Source: Gillisella vitis
Lineage (GTDB): Bacteria; Pseudomonadota; Alphaproteobacteria; Rhizobiales; Rhizobiaceae
Direction: 5' to 3'
Assembly: GCF_021559775.1 (NCBI RefSeq)
Contig: NZ_CP056047.1
Coordinates: 2,108,001 to 2,172,000, forward strand
Length of the DNA stretch: 64,000 bases
Part shown: in pieces, positions 18,430-27,433 of the stretch
Position numbering within the stretch: the stretch's first letter is position 1
Layout of the letters: each line of letters starts with the position of its first letter
Notes under the pieces: model-generated
What the model saw: the letters and a program-made list of their open reading frames with translations, nothing else
Databases searched by the model: none
Told to the model about the DNA's origin: nothing
Translations under genes and position numbers: made by a program

Positions 18430-19968
18430 TCAAGGGCTCTTTCCAGCTGCAAGGCTTAGACGTTCCGGTTGGGAGAAACACAGCAAATCTTCCAGAGGAG
18501 CCGGGCGGCCATAGAGAAAACCCTGATGTTTGCGGCATCCGGCTTCCACAAGCCAGCGTGCCTGCACCTCCGTTTCGATACCTTCCGCGACAACATCGAT
18601 GCCGAGCGCCTGGGCCATTTGCAGCACGGCCTGAACGATAACCTGCCCAACCCGGTCTTCCCCAACCCGGCTGATCAGGCTACGGTCCAGCTTCAACCAC
18701 TGGATCGGCAGGCTGCTGAGAGAGGAAATATTCGAATAGCCTGTGCCGAAATCATCGAGCGCGACCCGAACGCCGAGCCGCGAAAGTTCGGAAAGCTCGC
18801 GCCCGGCCCGCAGCAGGTCCGACATGATCAGGTCCTCGGTAATCTCCACCACCAATGCCGTGGCTGGAAAACCGGTCTGCTCCAGGATGGACGCGATGAC
18901 CATCGCCAGATTACCGGACTTGAACTGGCTTGGAGAAATATTGACCGACACGTAGTTGAGCTTGCCAGCCTTGACCAGCGGCGCTGTTTGCGCACAGGCG
19001 GCGCGGGCGACCTGCGCAAACAACCGATCCAGAAGGTTGCGCTCTTCCGCCAGTGGCAGAAATACACCCGGCAGCACCAGACCGCGATAGGGATGCTGCC
19101 AGCGTGCCAGCACTTCCACCCCCAGTATCCGCTTGCTGGCTCCATCAACGATCGGCTGGTACCAGGGCATGATTTCATGGCGGTCCATGGCCAGCACCAG
19201 TTCCAGTTCCAGCAAGCGTCGCTCGTTGGCCTCGGCCCAAAGGTCGTCGTCAAAAGCGGTCGCCAGCGACAGCCCAGCTTTCTTGGAAACGTAAAGCGCC
19301 ATATCGGCATGCCGCAGCAATTCGGTGGACGATGCGGCATGATCCGGCAGGCTCGCATATCCGATGGACGCCGAGACCTCCAGGCGCTTGCCGTTGAAGA
19401 GAACTGGCTCCTGCAAACTGGCGCGAAAACTTGAGACAAAGGCATGATCGGCCGTCACATCCGACAGATGGTCGAGAATCAATGCAAATTCGTCACCACC
19501 CAGCCGTGCCACCGTTCCAGGTCCAGCCGCAACCATCAGCCGGCGGGCAAATTCCCGCAGCACCGCATCCCCCGCCTCATGACCATAAGCGTCGTTGATC
19601 GCCTTGAACCTATCCATATCAACAAGAACAACCGTAACACGGTCGCCTCGAAGGCGGCTCTTCTGGCAAGCGTCGGTCAAAACCGCGGTAAAGCTGCGAC
19701 GATTGGCAAGCCCGGTCAATTGGTCCTGCTGGGCCAGCGCAATGGCGCGTTCGCGCTCCTGAACCAGCTCCTCCGTGCGCTGCATGACCCGCTGTTCGAG
19801 ATCTTCCGCCTGTCGTGCCAATTGGCAATTGGCCATGTAAAGTTCACGCGCACGCGCTTCCAGCAATGTCTCGGCCTGGCGGCGGGCTGCGCGCTCGCGC
19901 TCCAGACGGCGGGTCAGCCGGTCGATCCGATCAGGCTCGGAAACCTCAAGTGGCTGGTTTACCATCAC
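18430..19968 (-). CDS. GGDEF-EAL cyclic-di-GMP enzyme, partner of H-NOX
   Basis: A 512-residue cytoplasmic protein: coiled-coil N-terminus (about 15-80), GGDEF domain (about 80-240) and EAL domain (about 250-505). The GGDEF site is intact (RLGGDEFAL, residues 157-161). The EAL site reads EVLARW, a tolerated variant, and DDFGTGYSN is present, so either synthesis or hydrolysis of c-di-GMP is possible. No RxxD inhibitory site is seen. It begins with GTG at 19968 or ATG at 19965, both overlapping the H-NOX stop (GTGATG). No sensory domain of its own is visible, so the coupled H-NOX protein is the likely sensor. Confidence 0.92.
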   Translation of the reverse strand: MMVNQPLEVSEPDRIDRLTRRLERERAARRQAETLLEARARELYMANCQLARQAEDLEQRVMQRTEELVQERERAIALAQQDQLTGLANRRSFTAVLTDACQKSRLRGDRVTVVLVDMDRFKAINDAYGHEAGDAVLREFARRLMVAAGPGTVARLGGDEFALILDHLSDVTADHAFVSSFRASLQEPVLFNGKRLEVSASIGYASLPDHAASSTELLRHADMALYVSKKAGLSLATAFDDDLWAEANERRLLELELVLAMDRHEIMPWYQPIVDGASKRILGVEVLARWQHPYRGLVLPGVFLPLAEERNLLDRLFAQVARAACAQTAPLVKAGKLNYVSVNISPSQFKSGNLAMVIASILEQTGFPATALVVEITEDLIMSDLLRAGRELSELSRLGVRVALDDFGTGYSNISSLSSLPIQWLKLDRSLISRVGEDRVGQVIVQAVLQMAQALGIDVVAEGIETEVQARWLVEAGCRKHQGFLYGRPAPLEDLLCFSQPERLSLAAGKSP

Positions 19969-20516
19969 GATGCGCTCTCGGCGATCACAAACAGAGTTGC
20001 CCCATCGTCGCGCGCGCTGCGTTCGACCGTAACAATGCTTCCAAAATGCCGGGCAGCCCCTTGGATCAGGCCTTCCGCCAGGGCCTCCATTTTCCGCCCG
20101 GAACGATAGAGCATAGACAGGGACGTACCGTTCTGGCTGAGAATTTCGAAGGAAGGCAATTCCGCGTCGGGATAGAGCTTTTTCACCTCGACATGAATAT
20201 GGGCGTCAATGCTGGCGAGAAAGCCGAAGAGACCGCCGCTGCGGTCGAAAAAGCCTGGAAACAACACGGCGAAACGTCCCGCAAGATGCAGTCCGAACGC
20301 CTGCATCAATGCATCGACGCCAAGGCCGGAGCGTTGCGAAAGCGCAGCCAGCAGCGCCATCATTTCACGATGGTCATAGGTGCCGACGCTGGTATAGGCT
20401 CCGCCACTGGCAAGCCCATTGGTCAGCAGAGAGGCTTCGATAATGTCGTCGGCCATGTCTTCATTCCAGGTCGCGGCGACGAATTCGAGCATTTCCGTAA
20501 AAACCATCCCTTTCAT
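19965..20516 (-). CDS. H-NOX heme-nitric-oxide/oxygen sensor
   Basis: A stand-alone H-NOX protein of 183 residues. The proximal heme ligand is His108 in IHVEVKKLYP, and the heme-propionate motif Y-x-S-x-R is YRSGR at 137-141. The opening MKGMVFTEMLEFV is typical. Stand-alone H-NOX proteins bind NO and control a partner encoded next to them, here the GGDEF-EAL protein whose start overlaps this stop codon. GGATAG lies 5 bases before the ATG. By analogy with known pairs, NO would alter c-di-GMP levels and so attachment or motility; the direction of control is not readable. Confidence 0.92.
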   Translation of the reverse strand: MKGMVFTEMLEFVAATWNEDMADDIIEASLLTNGLASGGAYTSVGTYDHREMMALLAALSQRSGLGVDALMQAFGLHLAGRFAVLFPGFFDRSGGLFGFLASIDAHIHVEVKKLYPDAELPSFEILSQNGTSLSMLYRSGRKMEALAEGLIQGAARHFGSIVTVERSARDDGATLFVIAESAS

Positions 20517-20635
20517 AGTCTATCCCAATGCCTCCCAGCTATCGACGCGAGGCAACAATATGAGGGAAAACTTAACAACAAAGCGTTGTACCATCCATCT
20601 CTACGCCCCAAATATACTTTGTGGTGAATGCAGTC

Positions 20636-21541
20636 TTACCGCATTGATGGAAGTTTACGCGCCATGGGCAGCAAGCATTGGCGTGCTGCGGCAAGGACGC
20701 TTGCCGTTAGCGGATCGAGCGCCCGGCCCAGCGCCCTGCTCCAATGCCAATAAAGCGGCACGGCAAGCGGTTGATCCGGCCTCAGATCCACCAGCACGCC
20801 CTCGGCGATCAAAGCCGCCACCGAAACCGCCGGGTTCATGCCCCAGCCCAGCCCCAGACGCGACGCGTCGATAAAAGCCTGGCTGGAGGGCAGCCAATGG
20901 CAAGGGGGTGACAGGCGGCATCCGGCCACCTGCTCCATCCAGGCGGTTTGCAATCCATCCTTAGCGTTGAAAGTTAGGCAAGGGGCGACAGCCAGAGCCT
21001 CAGCGGTGACGCCCTGGGGAAACCATCGCGCCGCGAAATCCGGGCTGGCCGTGGCGCGGTAAGTCAGCAAACCAAGCGGTCGGCAATCGCAGCCCTGAAC
21101 GGGCGCGGCAAGCGAGGTCACCGCCGCCCGCACCTCACCGCGCCGCAGCCAATCGGCACTGTGGTCCTGATCGTCAAGCACCAGATCGAACAACAGGCCC
21201 TCCACCGCAGCCATGGCTGGCACGAACCATGTCGCGAGACTATCGGCATTGACCGCCAGCCGCACCGTTACCTGGGCCGCCTGCGCAAGACCGAGATCAC
21301 CGATCACCTCGCGCTCCAGCAAGGCCACTTCCTCGGCATGGCGGCACAGCCGCGCCCCCGCCGAGGTCGGCAAGCAAGGTTGGCCACGAATGATCAGTGC
21401 CGTGCCTGATCGCTCCTCCAGCAGCTTGATGCGCTGCGAGATCGCCGATTGCGTTACCCCTAATTGCCGGGCGGCTTTTTCGAAACTGCCGCTGCGCAGC
21501 ACAGCCACCAGCGCCGATAAATGCTCACCATCAAATGCCAT
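20636..21541 (-). CDS. argP: LysR-type regulator, ArgP/LysG-like
   Basis: A 301-residue LysR regulator. The winged HTH is at residues 5-62 (FEKAARQLGVTQSAISQRIKLLEERSG), followed by a periplasmic-binding-type effector domain. Two points support the ArgP/LysG assignment: the sequence resembles ArgP (LDDQDHSADWLRRGEVRAAVT), and it is divergent from a LysE/ArgO exporter. Members sense lysine or arginine and activate the exporter. The ATG at 21541 is 86 bases from the lysE start; that gap is AT-rich and should contain the operator and promoter, with TTGCATTAG and TAATGAATT elements visible. Confidence 0.88.
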   Translation of the reverse strand: MAFDGEHLSALVAVLRSGSFEKAARQLGVTQSAISQRIKLLEERSGTALIIRGQPCLPTSAGARLCRHAEEVALLEREVIGDLGLAQAAQVTVRLAVNADSLATWFVPAMAAVEGLLFDLVLDDQDHSADWLRRGEVRAAVTSLAAPVQGCDCRPLGLLTYRATASPDFAARWFPQGVTAEALAVAPCLTFNAKDGLQTAWMEQVAGCRLSPPCHWLPSSQAFIDASRLGLGWGMNPAVSVAALIAEGVLVDLRPDQPLAVPLYWHWSRALGRALDPLTASVLAAARQCLLPMARKLPSMR

Positions 21542-21627
21542 TAGAAATTCTTATGCCTGATTATATTTGTTAATTTTTCTAATGAATTCATTTGCATTAG
21601 TCAAAGGGCGGCAACCTGGAGACCCCT

Positions 21628-22233
21628 ATGCAAACCGCCTATTTTTCCGGCCTGTTTCTTGGCCTGAGCCTGATTGTCGCCATTGGGGCGCAAAACGCCT
21701 TCCTGCTGCGCCAGGGCTTGCGGCGCGAGCATGTCTTTATCCTCTGCCTGACCTGCGCCGCCTCTGATGCCTTGCTGATCGTGCTTGGCATTTCCGCGCT
21801 GGCGACAGTAACCGCACTTCTGCCCGCTTTTGAGCCGGTGCTGCGCTATGGTGGCGCGGCGTTTCTTCTGGCCTATAGCGCCCGGCATGCCTTCGCTGCG
21901 CTGAAAACCGAAAGCGGCCTCGCGCCCGGCGAGGCAAAGCCCAGCACGCTCACCGCCAGCCTTGCCACCTGCCTCGCCCTCACCTTTCTCAACCCGCATG
22001 TCTATCTGGATACGGTGCTGCTGATTGGCTCGATTTCCAGCCGGTTTGCGGATCACAAGACAGCCTTCGGCCTTGGCGCGGTTTCGGCATCCTTCCTGTT
22101 TTTCTTCTCGCTTGGCTATGGCGCACGGCTATTGGTGCCGGTATTTGCGCGGCCCGTCTCCTGGCGCATTCTGGATGCAATCATCGCCGTGGTCATGGCC
22201 TGGATCGCCATCGGGCTGATCCGGCATTCGTAA
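21628..22233 (+). CDS. LysE/ArgO-type basic amino acid exporter
   Basis: An inner-membrane exporter of 201 residues with six hydrophobic helices. The N-terminal signature GLSLIVAIGAQNAFLLRQGLRREHV and the mid-protein LTFLNPHVYLDTVLLIGSI are characteristic of the LysE/ArgO family, which exports L-lysine or L-arginine. CTGGAG stands 8 bases before ATG. Divergent ArgP-like regulation is expected. The DUF930 gene ends three bases downstream on the opposite strand. Confidence 0.93.
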   Translation: MQTAYFSGLFLGLSLIVAIGAQNAFLLRQGLRREHVFILCLTCAASDALLIVLGISALATVTALLPAFEPVLRYGGAAFLLAYSARHAFAALKTESGLAPGEAKPSTLTASLATCLALTFLNPHVYLDTVLLIGSISSRFADHKTAFGLGAVSASFLFFFSLGYGARLLVPVFARPVSWRILDAIIAVVMAWIAIGLIRHS

Positions 22234-22236
22234 GCG

Positions 22237-23373
22237 TCAATTCACCGGAAAACGCCGCGCCTGCCACTGGCTTTTCGGCACGGCGGCTCCGAGTGAATAG
22301 CTGAAGCTGGTGATTGCAAGGGTCTTGGCATCCGTTTCGCAATGATAGCCGATATCATACCATTGTCCCCGGCTGCGGAAAGCAGCACCCGATACATCCA
22401 TCAACCGAGCGGTAACGGTCTGTCGCGTCGTCGGAGATCCCGCAATCACATCCGGAACCGCGCCGGGCACGGCGCGGCGGACCTGTTCCAGCATTTCGAT
22501 GCTGCAAATCTGCACGATCCGGCGTTCCGGCGGCAGCGTGCCGAGGGCTTGGCGCACCCGCGGATCGGACAGCGTTGCCTTGGAATAAATCCGTTTGGCG
22601 GGCTTCAACGCGGCAACCGGTCCGGCTTTCTTGTCTGCCACAACAGGCGAAGGCAAGGCCTCCGGCTTCTGCTGCGGCTTCGTTGCACTCTCCTCGTCCA
22701 GCGCAAAGCGTTGCTCCGTCACCAGCCCGCCGCCCGGCTTTTCCACCTTGTCCGGCGTCGGCAATTGTCCGGCCAGCCCGGCATCCGGCGGCGTCACATC
22801 TTTAGGCAGCGCGGGCGGCTGCGGCGGCTCAGTCTTTTGTGGATCACCTACGGCAGACTTGTCTGGCCCGGCCTTCGGGGCATCGGGGGGTGGTGACTGA
22901 GTTTGCGCTGCCGGTTCCTCGGCAGGCGGTGGCACAGGGGGCGCATCCTCCTTCGGGGCCTCCTCGTCCTTCGGGGCTGATTCCAGGGCTTGCGGCTTAT
23001 CCTCAGCAGGCTTTGGCGGCTCCTGCTGTGGCGCAGGTGCAGGCGGTTTGGCCTCCTGCTTTTCTTCTGGCTTCTTCTCTTCTGGCTTGGGCGCAGCGGC
23101 GGCAGGTGCCGGGGCTTCCTTTGGCTTGGCCTCCGGCTTCAACTCCAGCTGCAATTGCTTTTCCGGTTTTGGCTTTTCAGGTTGAGGCTTTTCCTCTGGC
23201 GGCGGCTCAATGGAAACCGACACGACCTCTTCCTTCGGCGCATCAGGCGCCGGGGCAGGCCAATGGGCCAGGAATGCCAGAACCAGAAGCCCATGCAGCA
23301 GCACCGAGGCGGTGATGCCCCAGACAAAGCGCTTATGCATCGGTTGCGGCTTTTCCTGCATTGCCCGATCCAT
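22237..23373 (-). CDS. TonB-like proline-rich DUF930 protein
   Basis: An inner-membrane-anchored protein of up to 378 residues from the ATG at 23373; ATGs at 23361 and 23340 are alternatives, and none has a strong ribosome-binding site. A single N-terminal helix (WGITASVLLHGLLVLAFLAHW) is followed by about 200 residues rich in Pro, Glu, Lys and Ala, as in TonB or TolA. A C-terminal DUF930 domain (about the last 115 residues) contains SDPRVRQALGTLPPERRIVQICSIEM and QWYDIGYHCETDA. The TonB-like stalk suggests that it spans the periplasm, but the family's role is not established. It converges tightly with lysE. Confidence 0.8.
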   Translation of the reverse strand: MDRAMQEKPQPMHKRFVWGITASVLLHGLLVLAFLAHWPAPAPDAPKEEVVSVSIEPPPEEKPQPEKPKPEKQLQLELKPEAKPKEAPAPAAAAPKPEEKKPEEKQEAKPPAPAPQQEPPKPAEDKPQALESAPKDEEAPKEDAPPVPPPAEEPAAQTQSPPPDAPKAGPDKSAVGDPQKTEPPQPPALPKDVTPPDAGLAGQLPTPDKVEKPGGGLVTEQRFALDEESATKPQQKPEALPSPVVADKKAGPVAALKPAKRIYSKATLSDPRVRQALGTLPPERRIVQICSIEMLEQVRRAVPGAVPDVIAGSPTTRQTVTARLMDVSGAAFRSRGQWYDIGYHCETDAKTLAITSFSYSLGAAVPKSQWQARRFPVN

Positions 23374-23501
23374 ACACGGGGCTGCCGCCCGCCGCAAACC
23401 CGCAAGCCGCGTTTCGACACTTTCAGACCGACACGATACTTTCAGACAGACACAAGGGCGTGCTAACAGACGCATGTCAGCCACGCCATTGCGGAGCCAC
23501 C

Positions 23502-24650
23502 ATGTTCCTCAGCCCTACCGATCTGCACGCACTCACCGCCATCCGCCACGAGCTTCATCGCTATCCGGAAGTCTCCGGTGAGGAACAAGAGACTGCCCGT
23601 CGGATCGTCGAGGCACTGACGCCGTTCAACCCAGCCCGCATCCTGACCGGGCTTGGCGGCCATGGCGTAGCGGCGGTGTTTTCGGGTGCGGCACCCGGCC
23701 CGACCCTGCTGTTCCGCTCCGAACTCGACGCCCTGCCGATTACGGAAAAAAACCGCTTGCCCTATGGATCCACAATCCCGGGAAAAGGCCATCTCTGCGG
23801 CCATGACGGCCATTCCACCATTCTGCTGGCCCTGGCACTTGGCCTGTCGCGCCAGCCGCCTGCCACAGGCCGCGTTGTGCTGCTGTTTCAGCCTGCCGAG
23901 GAAAATGGGGCTGGTGCCGCCGCTGTGCTGGCCGATCCGCGCTTTGCTGAGATTGCGCCGGATCTGGCCTTTTCCCTGCACAATCTGCCGGGTCTTCCAC
24001 TCGGCCATGTGGCGCTGAAGGCAGGCCCGGTCAATTGCGCCTCACGCGGGCTGAAAATCACGCTGACCGGCAAGACCGCCCATGCCTCGCAGCCCGAAAC
24101 CGGCCTGTCGCCGATGCAGGCGATCAGCAGCCTGATGCCAGCCCTGACCGCCCTCTCCCACAGCGCCCCACCCGCCCCCGACTTCCGCCTCGCCACCGTG
24201 ACCCACGCACAACTCGGCGAACCCGCCTTCGGCATCGCGCCCGGCGACGGCGAAATCTGGGTGACACTGCGAACCTTGACCGATGAGGGCATGGACGGGC
24301 TTTGCAGCCAAGCCGAAGCCCTCGCCCACGCAACCGCCGCACAACACCGCCTTGGCCTGACCCTCACCTATCACGACATCTTCCTGCACTGCGAAAACGC
24401 CCCGCAAGCCGTCACCGCCCTCACCACCGCCCTCGATGCCGAAGGCATTTCCCACGACGCCCGCGCCCTGCCCATGCGCGCCTCCGAAGACTTCGGCCGC
24501 TTCCGCACCATCTGCCCCACCGCCATGTTCTTCCTCGGCGCGGGCGAGACACACCCGGCGTTGCACAACCCGGATTATGACTTTCCGGATGTGTTGATTG
24601 AGGTTGGCGCGAGGGTGTTTATGCGGGTGGTGCGGGGGAGATTGGGGTGA
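23502..24650 (+). CDS. M20-family amidohydrolase (hippurate/N-acyl amino acid hydrolase type)
   Basis: A 382-residue zinc hydrolase of the M20D type that cleaves N-acyl or indole-acyl amino acids. Visible marks are RHELHRYPEVSGEE near the start, SELDALPI, the metal motif GHLCGHDGHSTILLAL, the catalytic pair in FQPAEENGAGA, and HASQPETG in the dimerisation domain. A Cys ligand in HLCGHDGH is typical of the subgroup. GGAG lies 6 bases before the ATG at 23502; the frame running back to 23361 is not coding. The last 70 bases overlap the 3' end of a small gene on the other strand. Confidence 0.9.
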   Translation: MFLSPTDLHALTAIRHELHRYPEVSGEEQETARRIVEALTPFNPARILTGLGGHGVAAVFSGAAPGPTLLFRSELDALPITEKNRLPYGSTIPGKGHLCGHDGHSTILLALALGLSRQPPATGRVVLLFQPAEENGAGAAAVLADPRFAEIAPDLAFSLHNLPGLPLGHVALKAGPVNCASRGLKITLTGKTAHASQPETGLSPMQAISSLMPALTALSHSAPPAPDFRLATVTHAQLGEPAFGIAPGDGEIWVTLRTLTDEGMDGLCSQAEALAHATAAQHRLGLTLTYHDIFLHCENAPQAVTALTTALDAEGISHDARALPMRASEDFGRFRTICPTAMFFLGAGETHPALHNPDYDFPDVLIEVGARVFMRVVRGRLG

Positions 24651-24820
24651 TTGGCCGCAAGGCAACCGTCAATGATGGCTTCGTTGATCTCTTCGATGGA
24701 GAGAACGCGACCGTTGGTTTCGCCTTTGAGTAAGCCCTGGAGGCGGTGGAATGATTTCGAGTGGACCTCGGCAACGGCGTTGTCTTCACTTTGCAGATTA
24801 TCTGCCATCATCAAGCTCAC
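24575..24820 (-). CDS. small protein coupled to the TIR gene
   Basis: An 81-residue acidic protein of unknown family. GTG at 24820 overlaps the TIR stop by four bases (GTGA); ATGs follow at 24811 and 24808. The core HSKSFHRLQGLLKGETNGRVLSIEEINEAIIDG looks helical, with an antitoxin-like or regulator-like tail (LSIEEINEAI), while the last 25 or so residues are read antisense to the amidohydrolase end and may be poorly conserved. Coupling implies function with the TIR protein, as an inhibitor, activator or partner. No DNA-binding motif is clear. Confidence 0.5.
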   Translation of the reverse strand: MSLMMADNLQSEDNAVAEVHSKSFHRLQGLLKGETNGRVLSIEEINEAIIDGCLAANHPNLPRTTRINTLAPTSINTSGKS

Positions 24821-26823
24821 AGGATAAGTGACAAAAATTTAGCGATTGCTTCGCGCAAAGCGGCAATGGCTGCCTGCCCCTGGGGAGTAGTGGCAAGAGT
24901 CGTCATACTGCCCACAGCCGCCAACATCCGCTCCCAAAAGCCCAATTGACTCAGCACAAAACGCCGTTTCGGCGTTATGACATTCCCTTTGCCTGCATCT
25001 TCACTCAAGTTCGGAGGTAAACTGCTTACATCTTTTGCAATTTGAACCTGCCCTTGAACAACCCTTTCTAAATCCGGAGTGACCTTACCGATAGTCTTCA
25101 GCTCTTCAACTGCATCCGCAACGCTCTGAACAGGCTGTATAAGATCGTCACCACTTGCCTCATCCTCGTTAATTTCCGCTTCCGCATAGGTCAGCTCCCG
25201 CTCGCCTGAGCGCGGAAAATGACAAAGGAATTTTGAGTGACAGGCAAAAAACGACTCGAAATGCTCATTGACGCCGCTACCCCAAAATTCAAAATCGGCT
25301 GACTCAAATTCCTTCGTCAGGGCCGCGACCAGCATTCCCAAAAAACCAATAGCCGGCTTTGCTCCGCGTTCTTCTAAATGTCCGCGATAACCTCGCAAAG
25401 TTGGCGCAATGGTTTTGGGGCTATTCTCTGGCAGAGATTCTATAATAATGGTGCACAGCCCGCGCAAATTTGTCGGCAGGTCCGGAAAGTCTAGAGAATT
25501 GACGGCCAAATCGTATTTGGCATTGGGCGTCACATCAATCTTGCCATCCGCAGTCACGGCCACGTCCGGGCTGACAATATCTGCAAGTTTCTGCTTCAAC
25601 TGATCGGGCGTAACCACCTCAACCACATGGCGAATGGCATCCAAGACTGCCTTTCGGCGAGCATCCTGTTTTAAGCCAATCAATGAGCTATAAACAATTT
25701 GCCGCTGAAGCTTATTCAGTTCGGTTGGCTCCAACAGAAAGGAAACCAGTTTTCGCCGTTTGCCGATGGGGTCCATAGCGTAAATAGCGGCCCATTCTGC
25801 GCGGCAATGGTCCGACGCAACATAGTCCGGTGACAGCAGCGCAATAGCCCTTGCCCCTCGTTCCAAGCCCTCCTGCATCTCAATGACAAAGTTTGAACCG
25901 ACGGGAAAATCTTTGAATTGGGCTATGGTCGAGTATCCGGCATCCTCAAGGTAACCGTTGATCTCGCGGGCATAAGCCACGTTTTTGGTGGAGTAGCTGA
26001 TGAAAAAATCAACGTTTTTAGAAACATCTTCCCCCACAGAGGAAGAAAAGAGCAATGAAACGCCTTCTGAAATCTGCGCTTTTTGAGTTGCACCAAGACG
26101 CAACGCAATTTCTTCTATCACCACAGCAGGATCGCGACTCCAAAATTCATCATCCAAAAAATCGGGATAGGAGAAGCGGGCTTTCTGTTCTCCTAAAGCC
26201 CCCCATAAAGTTCCCGAATTGCAAGCAACATCAAACCACTGTCTTACTAAAATCCAATGTTCACCCAATTTTTGCAATGTTTTTTGGGCATGAATCCACG
26301 TAGTCCATGTTGTAATAGGCGGACTACCAGACCTCCAAATGGATGTTACAATAAGATCTCTTGCCAAATTTTGTGTCAAAAAATTGCAATCAGCTTGCAC
26401 CTCGAACCAGAACTGTTCACCAGATGAACTGTAAGCGACTTCGGACTGCCGGATTGAGGCAATAGCTGCCTTTAAAACGCGCCTGATACCGAGAGGTATA
26501 TTTGCCAAACCAATAGAAGAAGCCGATTTTTCATTTGAATTGAATGACGATTTTATAGCAGCCATTTCATTTGGGTGCTCCGGATAGCGCAGTAATTGCC
26601 ACCCCACAAATGCAGCTCGAAAAATCCGTAAAAGGCCTACTTGAATATCATTCAAATGTACTGTTGAAAATAGTGGTTCAACAGCTGCAATAGCACTTGG
26701 ATAGTTTCTCATTGCTGCTCTGTGAGCAATGACTTGCGCCTCTTCAACGGGCCGCGTCCTCAGATAAGCCTCAAGCTTCTCCGAACTATCAATCTCATCA
26801 ATCGTCGGCACCCATTCCACCAT
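24817..26823 (-). CDS. TIR-domain protein, candidate NADase defence effector
   Basis: A 668-residue protein from the ATG at 26823 (AGGGG 6 bases upstream; the frame opens earlier without a site). The N-terminal 265 residues are helical and Trp-rich and include DDEFWSRDPAVVIEEIA, which recalls a module often fused to effector domains in bacterial conflict proteins (from memory). The TIR domain spans about 271-397: FFISYSTKN, then DFPVGSNF (BB-loop region), then LLSPDYVASDHCRAEW, in which the Glu (about 343) is in the position of the TIR NADase catalytic residue. The C-terminal region (about 400-668) is unknown and ends in a hydrophobic helix (LREAIAKFLSLIL). The gene is AT-richer than its neighbours and coupled to the small gene downstream. 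Confidence 0.75.
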   Translation of the reverse strand: MVEWVPTIDEIDSSEKLEAYLRTRPVEEAQVIAHRAAMRNYPSAIAAVEPLFSTVHLNDIQVGLLRIFRAAFVGWQLLRYPEHPNEMAAIKSSFNSNEKSASSIGLANIPLGIRRVLKAAIASIRQSEVAYSSSGEQFWFEVQADCNFLTQNLARDLIVTSIWRSGSPPITTWTTWIHAQKTLQKLGEHWILVRQWFDVACNSGTLWGALGEQKARFSYPDFLDDEFWSRDPAVVIEEIALRLGATQKAQISEGVSLLFSSSVGEDVSKNVDFFISYSTKNVAYAREINGYLEDAGYSTIAQFKDFPVGSNFVIEMQEGLERGARAIALLSPDYVASDHCRAEWAAIYAMDPIGKRRKLVSFLLEPTELNKLQRQIVYSSLIGLKQDARRKAVLDAIRHVVEVVTPDQLKQKLADIVSPDVAVTADGKIDVTPNAKYDLAVNSLDFPDLPTNLRGLCTIIIESLPENSPKTIAPTLRGYRGHLEERGAKPAIGFLGMLVAALTKEFESADFEFWGSGVNEHFESFFACHSKFLCHFPRSGERELTYAEAEINEDEASGDDLIQPVQSVADAVEELKTIGKVTPDLERVVQGQVQIAKDVSSLPPNLSEDAGKGNVITPKRRFVLSQLGFWERMLAAVGSMTTLATTPQGQAAIAALREAIAKFLSLIL

Positions 26824-26974
26824 CACAACCCCTGCGCTTGGCCCCGACATAACCATGCACAACCGGACCTTAGCCAACAAGGCAAAGTTGCTCCAACCAT
26901 CATTCGCTCCCCGTTTTCCACCGCAAAGCAAATGCAATAGTAAGTGTCGCCCCGGAACTAACCGCCCTGCACCG

Positions 26975-27292
26975 CTAAGAATGCTCGGAACGCTCCCAGT
27001 ATTCCAGCAATTTGCCGCTGTCGGCTCTTGTGACAGGCAGGAAAATCGGGTCGGTGTGGGGGTTGCCGGTGCCGTGGCTGTAGATTTGCACGGTCTGGTC
27101 GTCCTGGCGGATGACGGTGTAGGTCAGTTCGGTGTTTTTATCTGCCTCTCTGCGTCGCAGGCGGTAGCGGAGCAGCAGCGCCAGGACAGCCAGAAACACG
27201 CCCGGTGGGATCAGCAGCCAGAGGGCCTTGATCGCATCCGGTGAGGCGCGGAAGGTGGCGAGAAGGTCAGCCCAGATATCGTAAGTCTCCAT
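26975..27292 (-). CDS. small single-pass membrane protein
   Basis: A 105-residue protein beginning METYDIWADLL at 27292, with GGGAG 8 bases upstream. One strong transmembrane helix (about 22-41, LWLLIPPGVFLAVLALLLRY) is followed by RLRRREADK, so the C-terminal part should be cytoplasmic. That tail contains a short beta-rich stretch (LTYTVIRQDDQTVQIYSHG). I do not recognise a family. It is upstream of the TIR gene on the same strand, with 151 bases between, and more GC-rich than it, so it is probably not part of the TIR unit. Confidence 0.65.
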   Translation of the reverse strand: METYDIWADLLATFRASPDAIKALWLLIPPGVFLAVLALLLRYRLRRREADKNTELTYTVIRQDDQTVQIYSHGTGNPHTDPIFLPVTRADSGKLLEYWERSEHS

Positions 27293-27322
27293 TGCGGCGC
27301 TCCCTGTGAACAACACGAGCGA

Positions 27323-27433
27323 TCACCGGAGGGTTTTGCCCTCTGGTGATCGGGGAGTTGGAAAGCCGGTAAAGACGACCGCCCCGACCTTTAAGCCGAA
27401 GCTCTGGACATACGCCGAGACCTCCCCGACCAT
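27323..27433 (-). CDS. possible 36-aa ORF between two hairpins
   Basis: ATG at 27433 runs to TGA at 27323, with a hydrophobic centre (KVGAVVFTGFPTP). There is no clear ribosome-binding site. The stop lies inside the 27321-27351 hairpin, and the next gene starts 31 bases downstream. It could be a leader of that gene or a type I toxin-like ORF opposed by a plus-strand transcript ending at 27503, or simply chance. Confidence 0.2.
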   Translation of the reverse strand: MVGEVSAYVQSFGLKVGAVVFTGFPTPRSPEGKTLR

